Assembly: GCA_024809215.1 (NCBI GenBank)
Contig: JANUBW010000003.1
Location: 372,001 to 436,000 of the forward strand
Direction: 5' to 3'
Source of the DNA: Niastella sp. OAS944
Lineage (GTDB): Bacteria; Bacteroidota; Bacteroidia; Chitinophagales; Chitinophagaceae
Length of the DNA stretch: 64,000 nt
Notes under the pieces: model-generated
Seen by the model: the letters and a program-made list of their open reading frames with translations, nothing else
The model's database searches: none
What the model was told of the DNA's origin: nothing
Program-made: the position numbers and the translations under genes
Part shown: positions 9,714 to 20,500 of the stretch, in pieces
Position numbering within the stretch: the stretch's first letter is position 1
Layout: each line of letters starts with the position of its first letter

Positions 9714-10325
9714 TTAAAGCCCCAGATCGAGTATAGTCTTCCCATCTGTTAAATGAACGGCCTGTAAACCCGCCTGGCGCGCTCCTTCTACATTTACCAG
9801 TGCATCGTCAATAAAGAGGGTTTCTGCAGCATGCAGCTTACTGTCGTTTATAACGTATTCAAAGGCCGCCACATCGGGCTTGCGATGGTTGATCACATGC
9901 GAGTAGTATGCCTTTTCAAAAAGATCATCCATGGCCCTGCCATACACATCCTGGTAGCTTTTGTGAAAATACTTCAGGTGAATGGCGTTGGTATTGCTGA
10001 ATAAGAATAACCGGTATTTATTCTTTAACTGATCAAGGAATTGTACCCGTTCTGCCGGAAAATCGAGCAGCATAACATTCCAGGCATCTATTACCTGGCT
10101 GCTGCTGGTGCCGGGAAGCGACAATTGGCGGGCCTTTTCAACAAATTCCTCATCTGAGATAGCGCCTACTTCATAGTCTTTGAAAAAACCCTCCGCATGC
10201 CCTATGCGAAACAGTTCATCTATTTGCTTAAGACCAAGCTTAATAAATGCATTGCGGGTTTGCGCTACATCGAGGTTCAACAAAACGCCGCCCAGGTCGA
10301 ATATTATGTTTTTCACAGGTGCCAT
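9714..10325 (-). CDS. HAD-superfamily hydrolase (phosphatase-like)
   Basis: About 203 residues, cytoplasmic. Motif I is IIFDLGGVLLNLD near the N-terminus. The second catalytic Asp is replaced by Gly (DxG), a pattern seen in HAD subfamily IA members such as YihX-type phosphatases. Motif II is LFLFSNTNA, the conserved Lys is in HRKPD, and motif IV is LFIDD. The cap is small and helical. Such enzymes dephosphorylate small phosphorylated sugars or nucleotides; the substrate here is unknown. I prefer the ATG at 10325 over a TTG at 10358, because the longer form adds residues before motif I that the family lacks. It begins 35 bp after the GH3 stop and could be cotranscribed with the polysaccharide locus. 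Confidence 0.85.
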   Translation of the reverse strand: MAPVKNIIFDLGGVLLNLDVAQTRNAFIKLGLKQIDELFRIGHAEGFFKDYEVGAISDEEFVEKARQLSLPGTSSSQVIDAWNVMLLDFPAERVQFLDQLKNKYRLFLFSNTNAIHLKYFHKSYQDVYGRAMDDLFEKAYYSHVINHRKPDVAAFEYVINDSKLHAAETLFIDDALVNVEGARQAGLQAVHLTDGKTILDLGL

Positions 10326-10360
10326 TAATTGATAGTTTGGGCGCAAGTTACGCCTCAAAA

Positions 10361-12637
10361 TTATTTTACCAACCTGAATGCAGCTTCCTTTACATCGCGG
10401 CTGTTGGTGCCAATAAACACCTTAAAATCGCCTGGCTCGGCCGCATATTTCAAGTCGCTGTTATAAAACTTAAGTTCGTTTTCGGTAATTGAAAAATCTA
10501 CCTTAACAGCCTCGTGCGCTTTCAGCATTATTTTCTTAAACCCTTTCAATTCTTTTAATGGTCGGGTTACCGAACCTACCATATCTCTAATGTATAGTTG
10601 CACAGTTTCTTCGCCGGCCACATCGCCTTTATTGGTAACCGTAACCGATGCGGTTATCGATTGACCGGGGCGTAAGGTGGTTTCGCTTAGCAGCACAGTG
10701 TCGTATGAAAAGCTTGAGTAGCTTAGCCCATAACCAAAGGGGTACAAGGGTTCATTTACCACATCGAGGTAATCTGATTTGAACTTGGGATCGCCACCCT
10801 CAAACGGTCGGCCGGTATTTTTGTGATTATAATAAATGGGTACCTGGCCAACATTGCGCGGAAAGGAGGTAGTGAGTTTGCCCGATGGATTGTAATTCCC
10901 AAACAACACATCGGCTATGGCATTGCCAGCCTCGGTACCGGCAAACCAGGCTTCCAAAATGGCAGAAGCGCCCTCCTGCAACCAGGGCAGGGCAAGGGGC
11001 CGTCCATTTAGTAATACCACCACCAATGGCTTCCCTGTTTTTATCAACGCCTCCACCAGCTTTCGCTGGCTGCCCGGTAAATCCAGATCGGTACGGCTGG
11101 CCGACTCGCCCGACATTTCTGCAGCTTCGCCCACTACTACTACTACCGCATCGGCTTTGGCGGCAACGTCTATGGCTTCATGAATCATATCATCAGGATG
11201 CCGTGCATCTATTTCCGTTGGTTTTGCAAACGGACTAATTCGTTTGGCAAAAGCACTATCGTCGGTAATATTGGCGCCTTTTGCATATACGATACTTACA
11301 CTATTGCCTGATACGTTCTGTATTCCCTGTTGTATGGTAATACTTTTGGTGTTATCGCCCGACACGGCCCAGGTGCCCAGCATTTCTGTATGGTTATTCG
11401 CCAGCGGGCCAATAAGCGCTATTGTGCCCGATTTCTTCAATGGCAATACCTGGCGGTCATTTTTTAAAAGAACCATTGAGCGGGCTGCTATTTCACGTGC
11501 CGCCTGCCGGTTTTCGGCAGTCAGAATCTCTTTGCCGGGGCGGGTGTCATTTACATAACGAAATGGGTCATCAAACAAACCCAGCCTATATTTTGCTTCC
11601 AGTATACGCCGGCAGGCATCATCAATTTGTTTTGTAGTAACCGTTCCGGCCTTCAGCGATTTTTGTAATGTGGTCAAAAAGCCTTCGCCTACCATATCCA
11701 TATCCAGCCCTGCATTCAAAGCCTGCGCCGATACGGCCTGCAAGTCGCCCATACCGTGTGCTATCATTTCGTTCACCGAGGTATAATCAGAAACTACAAA
11801 TCCCTTAAATCCCCATTGCGTACGAAGCAAGTTGGTTAACAACCAGCGATTGCCTGTTGCCGGTATGCCATCTATTTCATTAAATGAGCTCATAACACTG
11901 CCAACACCGGCATCTACCGCGGCCTTATAGGGCGGCAGGTATTCGTTGTACATTCTTATGCGGCTCATATCGGTGGTGTTGTAATCGCGGCCCGATTCTG
12001 CAGCTCCATACAAGGCAAAATGTTTTACACAGGCCATTACTGTATTGTCTTTTGTAAGGTCGGTACCCTGGTAGCCTTTGACCATGGCCCTTGCTATCTT
12101 TGAGCCCAGGTAAGGATCTTCGCCCGAGCCTTCTGCAATACGGCCCCAGCGGGCGTCGCGGGCAATATCAACCATGGGCGAAAAAACCCAGCACAATCCA
12201 TCGGCCGAAGCTTCGGTGGCGGCAATTCGGGCGCTGCGTTCAATAAGGGCCGTATCCCATGAGCAGGAAAGCCCCAGTGGAATGGGGAAAATGGTTTTAT
12301 GTCCATGTATTACATCGAGACCAAAGATCAGCGGAATTTTAAGGCGGCTTTCATTCATAGCCAGCGTTTGCGCCTGGCGCACTTTATCGGGACCGAATAT
12401 GCCAAACAAGCCACCCACCCGGCCTTTGCGAATATTATCTTCAACGCCTTTGCTTACTACCGAGCCGGTAGGCACGCCCCAGCCGGGTGTTACCAGGTTC
12501 AACTGGCCTATTTTTTCGTCGAGCGTCATTTTGCTCATGAGGCCGGCCACAAATGTTTTCATTTTGGCGTCTGGTGTTTGTGCAGCTATGTGCAACAGGG
12601 AGAATAAGGTAACAAGCAATAGTAATGTCCTGCGCAT
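10361..12637 (-). CDS. bglX: Periplasmic beta-glucosidase, GH3 (BglX type)
   Basis: 758 residues with a Sec signal (1-19, ending LHIAAQ). The GH3 N-terminal TIM-barrel begins with MSKMTLDEKIGQLN and carries GLDVIHG, WGRIAEGSGEDPYL, VKHFALYG and the nucleophile region VVSDY, placing the nucleophile at Asp284. The GH3 C-terminal alpha/beta domain (about 400-620) and a fibronectin-III-like domain at the end (TVTNKGDVAGEETVQLYI) follow. The order and motifs match E. coli BglX. It would release glucose from oligosaccharides in the periplasm. GH3 enzymes that prefer sophorose occur with GH144 in Bacteroidota, which fits the neighbour at 14486, but the linkage specificity is inferred. It lies 23 bp after the GH43 gene. 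Confidence 0.93.
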   Translation of the reverse strand: MRRTLLLLVTLFSLLHIAAQTPDAKMKTFVAGLMSKMTLDEKIGQLNLVTPGWGVPTGSVVSKGVEDNIRKGRVGGLFGIFGPDKVRQAQTLAMNESRLKIPLIFGLDVIHGHKTIFPIPLGLSCSWDTALIERSARIAATEASADGLCWVFSPMVDIARDARWGRIAEGSGEDPYLGSKIARAMVKGYQGTDLTKDNTVMACVKHFALYGAAESGRDYNTTDMSRIRMYNEYLPPYKAAVDAGVGSVMSSFNEIDGIPATGNRWLLTNLLRTQWGFKGFVVSDYTSVNEMIAHGMGDLQAVSAQALNAGLDMDMVGEGFLTTLQKSLKAGTVTTKQIDDACRRILEAKYRLGLFDDPFRYVNDTRPGKEILTAENRQAAREIAARSMVLLKNDRQVLPLKKSGTIALIGPLANNHTEMLGTWAVSGDNTKSITIQQGIQNVSGNSVSIVYAKGANITDDSAFAKRISPFAKPTEIDARHPDDMIHEAIDVAAKADAVVVVVGEAAEMSGESASRTDLDLPGSQRKLVEALIKTGKPLVVVLLNGRPLALPWLQEGASAILEAWFAGTEAGNAIADVLFGNYNPSGKLTTSFPRNVGQVPIYYNHKNTGRPFEGGDPKFKSDYLDVVNEPLYPFGYGLSYSSFSYDTVLLSETTLRPGQSITASVTVTNKGDVAGEETVQLYIRDMVGSVTRPLKELKGFKKIMLKAHEAVKVDFSITENELKFYNSDLKYAAEPGDFKVFIGTNSRDVKEAAFRLVK

Positions 12638-12660
12638 ATGTATAAGTTTTAGTCTTAGTA

Positions 12661-14460
12661 CTATTCAACCTTTACTACCTGGCTTTTGGCCGATACGCCA
12701 TTTTCATTAATGGCTTCAATAGAAAAATAACAGGGCTTTTCCATATCCATGGCCTTACAGTAATATTCATTGGCACTGTATATCATAATGCAGTTGTACA
12801 ATTTATCGGGCGCTATGCCCATATAAACATTGTAGGCATAGGCATTATCAACCGGGCGCCATTTTAGCCAGGCACTGCGTTTGTCCTTTTCGGTACGTAA
12901 AACAACAAACTGCTTTACCGTATCGGGCTTGCTGCCATTGCCGTTGCCAAAAACACGAAGTCCGCTGATGGCAAATTTGCCCGTGGGCATGTGGATATTT
13001 TCCAGTTTTATATACCTGGTTTGCACCGGGCTCTCTAATTCCACATAGTCGTGCGGCACATCGGTTTTATTGTTGCTTTTATCAACAAGCACCTTCCATT
13101 TTTTGCCATCGGTACTGTGGTATAGTTTGTATTGGTGATAAGTGCCTTGTTGTTTACCCAGGAATTCCACATCCTGATCGGCATAATTTATCTGAATGGC
13201 CTTTACAGTGCTTAGGTTTCCCAAATCGGTTTGTATCCATTCACCTGTATTACCGGTAGCGGCGCTCCAGTAGGTTTTTATATTTTCATCAACAGCGAAG
13301 TTTGGGTAATAGCTGGGGAGGGTAGATGAAACAGAAACGGGTTTGTTGTAGTTGAGTAACATCCATCCGGTGAAGACCTCCCCCTTTGGGGGAGGCTGGG
13401 AAGGGGTCCCAGGCAGGTAATAAGGGTAGTCCCCAAAAGCCGCATTCATATACATTACATCATCTTTATCGAAGCCGGCCGGCCAAATTCCAATACGCCT
13501 TTCGAAATTATTCTTCACTGAGATGGCAATGGTCGACACATGCCACCAGTTATTATTGTTGTCTTTAAAGGTGGCGCCATGGCCCGCGCCCCGGGCAAAA
13601 CCACCAGGTTTATAACTAAAGGGAAATGATTGCGGTGTAAAAGGGCCTAATGGATGATCACCCACAACCACACCATCGGCATAACCACTGAACTCAGTGC
13701 CGGGCGCACCATATTGCAGGTAATACTTTCCGTTATGTTTTGTCATCCAGGCGCCTTCAATAAAAGGATCGAGGAACGTATTATCTAAATATTCGCCAAA
13801 GCGTTGCCAGCCGTAACGCCAGGGTTCTAACAAATACATTTCCTTGCGGGTACCTTTGGGCGCAAAAGTTTTTCGGTCAATTTCAATTCCATACAATGGA
13901 TACCGGTTACTGCTGCCATTGTACATATACAGCTTGCCATCATCATCAGGAAAAAAGTCGGGGTCCCAGCCACCGATCTCAAAAGAATCAATCGCCTCCT
14001 TCCATTCATTTCCTTTGGGATTGGTGCTCATCCATATAGGAAAATTGGTTGAATAGGTTGAGCCAAACACCAGCATGGTATCGCCCATTACACAAACAGC
14101 GGGTGCACATAGCTCATCATACACCTTATGCCAGGGCTTAAGGAACAAACGCGATACAAAGTGCCAGTTACTAAGGTCATTGCTCCACCAGTAGCCCCAT
14201 TGGTTGGTGCTGAATAAATAATAATCGCCCTTATAATTCACAATCACGGGGTCGGCGGTAGCGCGATGTTTACCCCACTCGGTAAAATTAGGGATGGGCG
14301 TGTAGCCATAATCGATATTCAAGGGATTGCAATACGTTCTTTGAGTAAAAGCGGGCCGCCCGCCAATTGGCGAGCTGCCCACTTTACTGTTGCTTTGAGG
14401 GAACACCTGCGGGTTAGTGGCCGCAATGAGAAAAACGGTTATAACAAGTTTGGTAAACAT
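12661..14460 (-). CDS. Secreted GH43-family glycoside hydrolase with discoidin-like domain
   Basis: 599 residues with a signal peptide (about 1-20). The five-blade-propeller GH43 domain covers about 30-345. Candidate catalytic residues by position are Asp70 (ATADPVIV), Asp166 (GGWDPDFF) and Glu235 (PFIEGAWM). After a linker at about 345-365 comes an F5/8 type C (discoidin-like) carbohydrate-binding domain (about 370-500: TGEWIQTDLG, ISGLRVFG), then a fibronectin-III-like end. GH43 enzymes usually remove arabinose or xylose or cut arabinans/xylans, so its place in a beta-glucan locus is unexpected. The linker is encoded by a palindromic G/C-rich repeat (13377-13410). It lies 25 bp after the GH144 gene. 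Confidence 0.85.
   Translation of the reverse strand: MFTKLVITVFLIAATNPQVFPQSNSKVGSSPIGGRPAFTQRTYCNPLNIDYGYTPIPNFTEWGKHRATADPVIVNYKGDYYLFSTNQWGYWWSNDLSNWHFVSRLFLKPWHKVYDELCAPAVCVMGDTMLVFGSTYSTNFPIWMSTNPKGNEWKEAIDSFEIGGWDPDFFPDDDGKLYMYNGSSNRYPLYGIEIDRKTFAPKGTRKEMYLLEPWRYGWQRFGEYLDNTFLDPFIEGAWMTKHNGKYYLQYGAPGTEFSGYADGVVVGDHPLGPFTPQSFPFSYKPGGFARGAGHGATFKDNNNNWWHVSTIAISVKNNFERRIGIWPAGFDKDDVMYMNAAFGDYPYYLPGTPSQPPPKGEVFTGWMLLNYNKPVSVSSTLPSYYPNFAVDENIKTYWSAATGNTGEWIQTDLGNLSTVKAIQINYADQDVEFLGKQQGTYHQYKLYHSTDGKKWKVLVDKSNNKTDVPHDYVELESPVQTRYIKLENIHMPTGKFAISGLRVFGNGNGSKPDTVKQFVVLRTEKDKRSAWLKWRPVDNAYAYNVYMGIAPDKLYNCIMIYSANEYYCKAMDMEKPCYFSIEAINENGVSAKSQVVKVE
13377..13410. repeat. Interspersed-type palindromic repeat inside the GH43 gene
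   Basis: CCTCCCCC-TTT-GGGGGAGG (13377-13395) is a perfect inverted repeat, followed by CTGGGAAGGGGTCCC. From memory, this word is a common intergenic palindromic repeat in Bacteroidota genomes. Here it sits within an open frame and codes for a Pro/Gly-rich linker (PGTPSQPPPKGE) between two domains without breaking the gene. Confidence 0.7.
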
Positions 14461-14485
14461 GGTATAATTATTTTGGGAGCGCCGC

Positions 14486-15844
14486 CTATTTAAAATTCGG
14501 ACTGGTAAAGCCCAGCTTCTTTAGCCCGGCTTTTACTTCGGGACAGCTCATAAACAATTTCCACAGCAATCCGGTACGATAGTTCTCCATCATAACAACA
14601 ATAGGCCCCTGATCTATGGCCAGGTATCGCTCGGGGAACCAGTTAGCGGCTTGACTGAACGCATCATAAAAACCATACGGCCCCCACAACTTATCTTTCA
14701 TATCGTTGTACCAATGCCGCATGGCCTGCATGGAGCGTTGTGGGGTGTAAGGGAAAGAAGATAAAGCTGCGGTAGGCGATATAACACCAAGATCGGTATA
14801 ATTGCCCGGGGCATGGGCAGCATACCCATTCACTGAGTAACTGGCTGTAAGTCCCCAACTATCGGGGCCATACCCTCTAAAATATTTTGGGTTCTTTACA
14901 CACCAGGTGTAGTTGATAAGGGTTTGGTTTAAATTTTCGGCCCAGTAATCGGCATACCTGTCTCGTAGCCCACGGGGGTCGAGGCCCAGGTAAGAGTAGT
15001 GCGCCCAAAACAGTGGCCCGCCGTATGGCGAGTCGCCCTGGTGGTACAATTGCAATCTATAATCATATACCGGGCAGGAACCTGTAATGCGACCGTTACG
15101 CGCCCAGCCTTCATGATATACTTCGGGCGGTACGCCATGTGTAGGCGACGATGCCGCCAGAATATACATTATTAAACATTCATTATAACCAACCACCGGA
15201 AAATTCATTTCCCATTTATAATTGGGGCTCCAATGCCAGTATAATACGTTTGCGCCATTGCGATACCAGTCAAACTCAACCTCGCGCCATAAAGTATCTA
15301 TTCGGGCGGCCAGCACTTTTTCGGCCGAATCGCCATTGTGAAAGAACTGGCGCACACATAGTAACCCCTGCATAAGAAAAGACGTTTCAACCAGGTCACC
15401 ACCATTGTCTTTACGCCCGAAAGGTTTAACCTTACCGGTTTCACCATTCCACCAATGCGGCATGGCTCCATGAAAACGATCGGATGTTTGCAAAAAGTGA
15501 ACTATTTTATCGAGCCGCTCACGTCCCTGAAGGCGGGTAATAAAACCACGATGTATGCCAACCAGCAAAGCCATAACACCAAAACCACTGCCACCGCTTG
15601 TTACAACGCTTTGATCATTTTCGGGATACTCATTGTCAATATGAATGCGCTCCCGCGCCATGCCACTATTGGGTTCTGCACCTTCCCAAAAGTATTGGAA
15701 GGTTTGCTCCTGCACTTTTGAAAAAAGTTCCTCATCCTCGGCCGTAAATTTGGCGTCGCCATTTGTCGTTTTTTGCGTATTGGTACAACTGATCAGTAAA
15801 ACAGAAATTAAAATCACTATTAGGGTTAACCTGGATCGTATCAT
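14486..15844 (-). CDS. Endo-beta-1,2-glucanase-like lipoprotein (GH144 / glucoamylase-like family)
   Basis: 452 residues. A lipoprotein signal ends in LLISC (Cys about residue 20), so it is probably held at the outer membrane. The rest is an (alpha/alpha)6-barrel of the glucoamylase-like family (PF10091), with marker stretches TFQYFWEGAEPNSGMARER, SGFGVMALLVGIHRGF, MPHWWNGETG, DLVETSFLMQGLL and YNECLIMYILA. The founding GH144 enzyme is the Chitinophaga pinensis endo-beta-1,2-glucanase, and this protein has the same layout, so cleavage of linear beta-1,2-glucan into sophorooligosaccharides is the best guess. It follows SusC/SusD and precedes GH43 and GH3 on the same strand. ATG start at 15844. 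Confidence 0.82.
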   Translation of the reverse strand: MIRSRLTLIVILISVLLISCTNTQKTTNGDAKFTAEDEELFSKVQEQTFQYFWEGAEPNSGMARERIHIDNEYPENDQSVVTSGGSGFGVMALLVGIHRGFITRLQGRERLDKIVHFLQTSDRFHGAMPHWWNGETGKVKPFGRKDNGGDLVETSFLMQGLLCVRQFFHNGDSAEKVLAARIDTLWREVEFDWYRNGANVLYWHWSPNYKWEMNFPVVGYNECLIMYILAASSPTHGVPPEVYHEGWARNGRITGSCPVYDYRLQLYHQGDSPYGGPLFWAHYSYLGLDPRGLRDRYADYWAENLNQTLINYTWCVKNPKYFRGYGPDSWGLTASYSVNGYAAHAPGNYTDLGVISPTAALSSFPYTPQRSMQAMRHWYNDMKDKLWGPYGFYDAFSQAANWFPERYLAIDQGPIVVMMENYRTGLLWKLFMSCPEVKAGLKKLGFTSPNFK

Positions 15845-15967
15845 TGCCGCGTTGCGTTTGGTTTCGGTACATGTATGGGTACGATTAACACTACATTTAA
15901 AGTTTGATGGCTGACACTAAACAGAAGCAGCAACCATCAAACTTCGCAACTACAAATCAGTGAGCCT

Positions 15968-17485
15968 TTACAAATTCGGGTTCAGGTCTTTTTGTGCCTG
16001 GGGTATTGGCACATACTCCTTACCAGGTGCAAATCCCTGCGAAGCCAATACGGTGGCAGCCTGGCCGGTGCGTATCAGATCATTATATCTTTCGCCCCAC
16101 CACTCACATGCAAACTCTGCCCGGCGCTCGTCCAATACCTGTTGTAGGGTAACACCGGTAACAGGGCTTAGCTTTGCACGCTGGTGAACCAGGTTAAATG
16201 GCACATCGCCATTCTGGCCTTTACGTACTTTTGCTTCAGCATTTAACAACAACACATCGGCATATCGCAATACACGCACGTTGTTGTTAGAACCATAATC
16301 GGTTCTACCCGGCGTCATTTGATTGGCAGGCAAATAAGCCTTACCCATAAATCGCGTTTGGGCGTTTGAATTGCCATAGATCTTATCCCCCGATGGACTG
16401 GTTACAAAATCGCTGCCGCTTGCACCTGCATTCAATATGGTCGTTTTCAGGCGAACAGAATCATTCCGGCTATTGAAAAAATCAACAATTTCCTGTGTGG
16501 GGGATAAAAAACCCCAACCAGAAACCGGGCTGCCTTTCTGATCCCCATTGGGTCCCTGAAAAGTAAAAAATACACCGGGTGTAACCGTAGTTCCCGTACT
16601 GGTGCCAAAGTCGGTAAACTGTAGTTCAAGCAACGATTCATCAGAAAGCTTTCCCGGTATCTTCCATAACTGATAGAAATCGGGGAATAAGCTAAACTTG
16701 TTGCTGTTGATAATATCATTGGTGGCCGAAAGCACAATGTCCCAGTACGGACTTCCATTATCGTTCCCTGCAGCATCGGCAGCTGCTTTAGCCTTTATTA
16801 GAAGGGCGGTATATTTTGTTACTGCACCTTTATGAGTGGCCTGGTTAGGCCGGGCATCTTCTAAAAAGCCAATAGCCGAATCCATTTCACTTATCACCCA
16901 CTGGCGTATTTCAAGTACAGAACTTGCCCTTCGTGAAATTAAAGTGTCGTTGTTGGTAACAATAGGCACATTACCAAATACACGTGATATCAGTATATGC
17001 GCCCATGCCCGAAGGACCCTTATTTCAAACCTATACTGATTGTATAATGCCAGGTTTGCAACATCACCGGCGGCTATATTTGCCCGATACCTGTCTAGGT
17101 CGTTCAACGCTTCGTTGCAATACAGTACTGCGGCGTAGTGATCGTTCCAATAGTTATTATTACCCCAGAAAGTAACTACACCCGGGTTTTCATTTTGAAA
17201 GTTCTTGATATCAGAAAGCGTTCCCTGATCGTTGGGCGCCGATCCCTTGGCCACATCATCTCCGCGCACTACGCGCACACCACAATCCATCCAGTGTATA
17301 AAACCCGGATTTTCGCCCGATACAGTGCGATAAGCTCCTGACACAGGTGAATACATAGCCCCTAAGTTGGTGTAATCGATCGATGTGCTGCGAGGTCTGT
17401 CTTCCACATCGTGATCAAGATACTTCTTACATGCTGTTGCCTGTATTACAAGCAGTAGAAATAAGATATATTTTATTGTGTTCAT
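15968..17485 (-). CDS. SusD/RagB-family starch-binding-like outer-membrane lipoprotein
   Basis: 505 residues. A lipoprotein signal with Cys at about residue 19 (VIQATACKKYLD) is followed by the TPR-rich SusD fold. Typical features are the early dYtNlGAMYSPVSGAYR region, ALNDLDRYRANIA, RVLRAWAHILISRVFGNVPIV and the C-terminal VLRYADVLLLNAEAKVR and LDERRAEFACEWWGERYNDLIRTG. SusD caps the SusC channel on the cell surface and binds the glycan. It is directly downstream of susC (18-bp gap). ATG start at 17485. Confidence 0.95.
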   Translation of the reverse strand: MNTIKYILFLLLVIQATACKKYLDHDVEDRPRSTSIDYTNLGAMYSPVSGAYRTVSGENPGFIHWMDCGVRVVRGDDVAKGSAPNDQGTLSDIKNFQNENPGVVTFWGNNNYWNDHYAAVLYCNEALNDLDRYRANIAAGDVANLALYNQYRFEIRVLRAWAHILISRVFGNVPIVTNNDTLISRRASSVLEIRQWVISEMDSAIGFLEDARPNQATHKGAVTKYTALLIKAKAAADAAGNDNGSPYWDIVLSATNDIINSNKFSLFPDFYQLWKIPGKLSDESLLELQFTDFGTSTGTTVTPGVFFTFQGPNGDQKGSPVSGWGFLSPTQEIVDFFNSRNDSVRLKTTILNAGASGSDFVTSPSGDKIYGNSNAQTRFMGKAYLPANQMTPGRTDYGSNNNVRVLRYADVLLLNAEAKVRKGQNGDVPFNLVHQRAKLSPVTGVTLQQVLDERRAEFACEWWGERYNDLIRTGQAATVLASQGFAPGKEYVPIPQAQKDLNPNL

Positions 17486-17503
17486 GATCCTGAGTAATTA
17501 AGG

Positions 17504-20500
17504 TTAATAAGTAATTCTTACACCCAGAGAATAAACAGCGGTGGTGGGATACACATTATTATCGTATCCGAACGATGATATCTGGGTAGGCGTCACGTTA
17601 GTCGGACCCGCTGCCCTGTCTTTCGGTAGCTGCGCCGGAGCTGCTATTTCCGGCGTTATGCCAGAGTACCTGGTCCAAATAGCCGGCCTATCGGCAGTAG
17701 CATATACTCTGAACGATGCGCCATTTGTTCCACCGAGTTTAAAATTGTATCCCAGTTGTATATTCTGCAGCCGCAGGTATGATCCGTTCTCTACAAAAAA
17801 CGAGCTTGCATTATTATTCCATGATTGAGCGGAAGCAATGGCAGAAGGATATTTATTGGTAGAACCTTCGCCCGTCCACAACCCCGTAACAAATTCCTCA
17901 TCGCCATTCATATCGGGAAACTTTTGCCGGGCTGCCCGATTATTGTTCAGGATATAGCTTTGACCAACACCCTGAAAGAAAATGCTCAGGTCAAAATTTT
18001 TGTAATCCAATCCAAGATTAAATCCATAATTGATCTTAGGAAGGTAGCTTCCCAGGTTTACGCGATCGTTCTCATCAAGCTTTTTATCATTGTTCACATC
18101 TGCGAACCTGAAATACCCTGGTTTTATATTATTGGCAACCGCAATGGGATCGGCATTTATTTCGGCCTGGTTCTGGTAAACACCTGCTACCTGGTATCCG
18201 TAAAAGTAATTGAAAGGATCGCCAACCTGCGACCGGGTTGGAAATTCGGCTACACCACCCGGAATGTTATCCTGACCAGCGAGGTCCTTCACTTCATTTT
18301 TCACCGTAGTGAGATTACCGCCTATATGATACCCCAGTGCGCCTAATTTATCATTCCAATCAAGAGTAACCTCAATACCACTGTTATCTACCTTACCCCA
18401 GTTACTATATACTTTAGCATTGCTTATAAAGGGATAAGTTCTTTCAAATGCCAGATCATTCGTTCTGCGGTTATAGTAGTCCACAGAACCTTTTAACCGC
18501 TTATTTAGCAATGAAAAATCAATACCAACATCCCATTCGTCAACCACTTCCCACTTTACAGTACCAAATATGGGATCAATGCGATAACCGGTTGTGGGTA
18601 CACCATTGGTAATGCCGGTGCTATTGAAAATGCCTGAAAAATCATTGCCACTGTATACCACCGCATAACCGGTACTCGGTGGCACATTGTCGTTACCCAG
18701 TTTTCCCCACGATCCGCGAAGTTTCAACAGGTTGATTATTCTGGAATCATTCATAAAGGCCTCATCCGAAATAACCCAACCTACACCTACTGAAGGAAAA
18801 TAACCCCATTTCTCCTGGTATTTCGAAGTTCCGTCTGCACGAAAAGTTCCCGTTAATAAATACTTACCGGCATAGTTATACTCCAATCTGCCAAAATAGG
18901 AGATAGAAGTATTTCTAAAACCTGTTTCGTTGTAACCATTTGACCGGCGTGGCCCCTGATCGGCATACCAGTAAACCTGATCGGGCGGCAGGCTATCGGT
19001 GATCACCTGTGTTGACCTGAACTGCTCCTGACGGGCCGATTGACCTAATAAAACCGTCCAATGATGTTTGTCTTTGTTACCTCTATAGGTTATTAAATTA
19101 TCGAGGATATAGTTCTGCGTTCTGTCCTGGGTAGTGGTTAGCACCGACACTCTTGCCTGCTGAATATTATCAACATAATATTCCGGAATATAATTCTGGT
19201 TCAGGTTAGAACCATAGCGCTGACTTAACTGGGACCGAACAGACAATTTATTTTTTATAATGTCTGCCTCCAGGTAAACCGAGGGAAGCACCTGGAAACC
19301 TTTTGTTTTGTCGTACCAGTAATTGGCAGCAGCAACCGGGTTGTTAAAAACGCCGTTTGCAAAACCAAGTGTAGTGGAAGAAGCATATTTTTCGGGCTTT
19401 GCCAATGTATTGGTAGCATCAAACACGGGATATAATGGAGAAGCCAGATATGCCAGGTAAAATGCACCGGCATTAGGATTTCGTTGCGTGAAATTGGTGA
19501 AATGTGCAGTGATGCCCATCTTTAAAAAATCATATGGCTTGGCTTCAATTTGTAAGCGGCCGTTATATCTTTTATAACTGCTTTCGGTTTCTGTAACCCC
19601 ATCCTGGAAAAAGTAATTCAACCCAAGTGTATAGCTTACTTTGCTGGCGCCACCACTTAAATCGATGCTGTGATTGTGCATAAGGGCAGAATTCTTTAAT
19701 ATTTCATCGTACCAGTCGGTGTTGGTAGCTGGGCTTACCCCACTACCGCCAAATTTTGTTACCGAGTTCGTAACACGTGAAGAATCTGCTTTTGTTTGCT
19801 TGTCCAACTGCATAGCAGCATACTGTGAGCCATTGGCAAGTTTATAATTACCCGTTGGGTTTTGCACACCAAAGTATCCGTTATAGGTTACGCGGGTCTT
19901 TTGATTGTATTTTCCTTTTTTAGTGGTAATAATTACCACACCGTTTGCAGCACGTACCCCATAAATGGCTGCTGCGGAGGCGTCTTTCAAAATTGACATT
20001 TCACCAATATCATTGGTATTTAGAAAATCGATATTATCAACGAACATCCCATCTACCACATACAGGGGCGAAGTATTATTGAATGAACCTACACCTCTTA
20101 TCTTTACTGTAGGTGAACCGCCCGGTGCGCCACTGGTAATTACCTGCACCCCCGTTACATTACCCTGTAATGCCTGCATGGGACTGGCCGTTGTACGCTT
20201 GTTCAATTCCTCAGGATTTATTACCGCAACAGGGGCAGTTAGATCTCTTTTTGTACTGGTACCATACCCTACTACAACTACCTGTTCCAGCGAAGAGGCA
20301 TCGGCAGCTTTCAAACTAACATCAATGGTAGCTTTCCCGTTCACAGGTACTTCCTGGGTAGCAAAACCCAGGGATGAAAACACCAGTATAGCGCTATCGG
20401 GCACTGTTAATGAATAATTACCCGCGCCATCGGTAGTAGTTCCTATACTTGTATTTTTTACAAGTACTGAAGCACCTGCCACCGGTTCACCCGTTGTACT

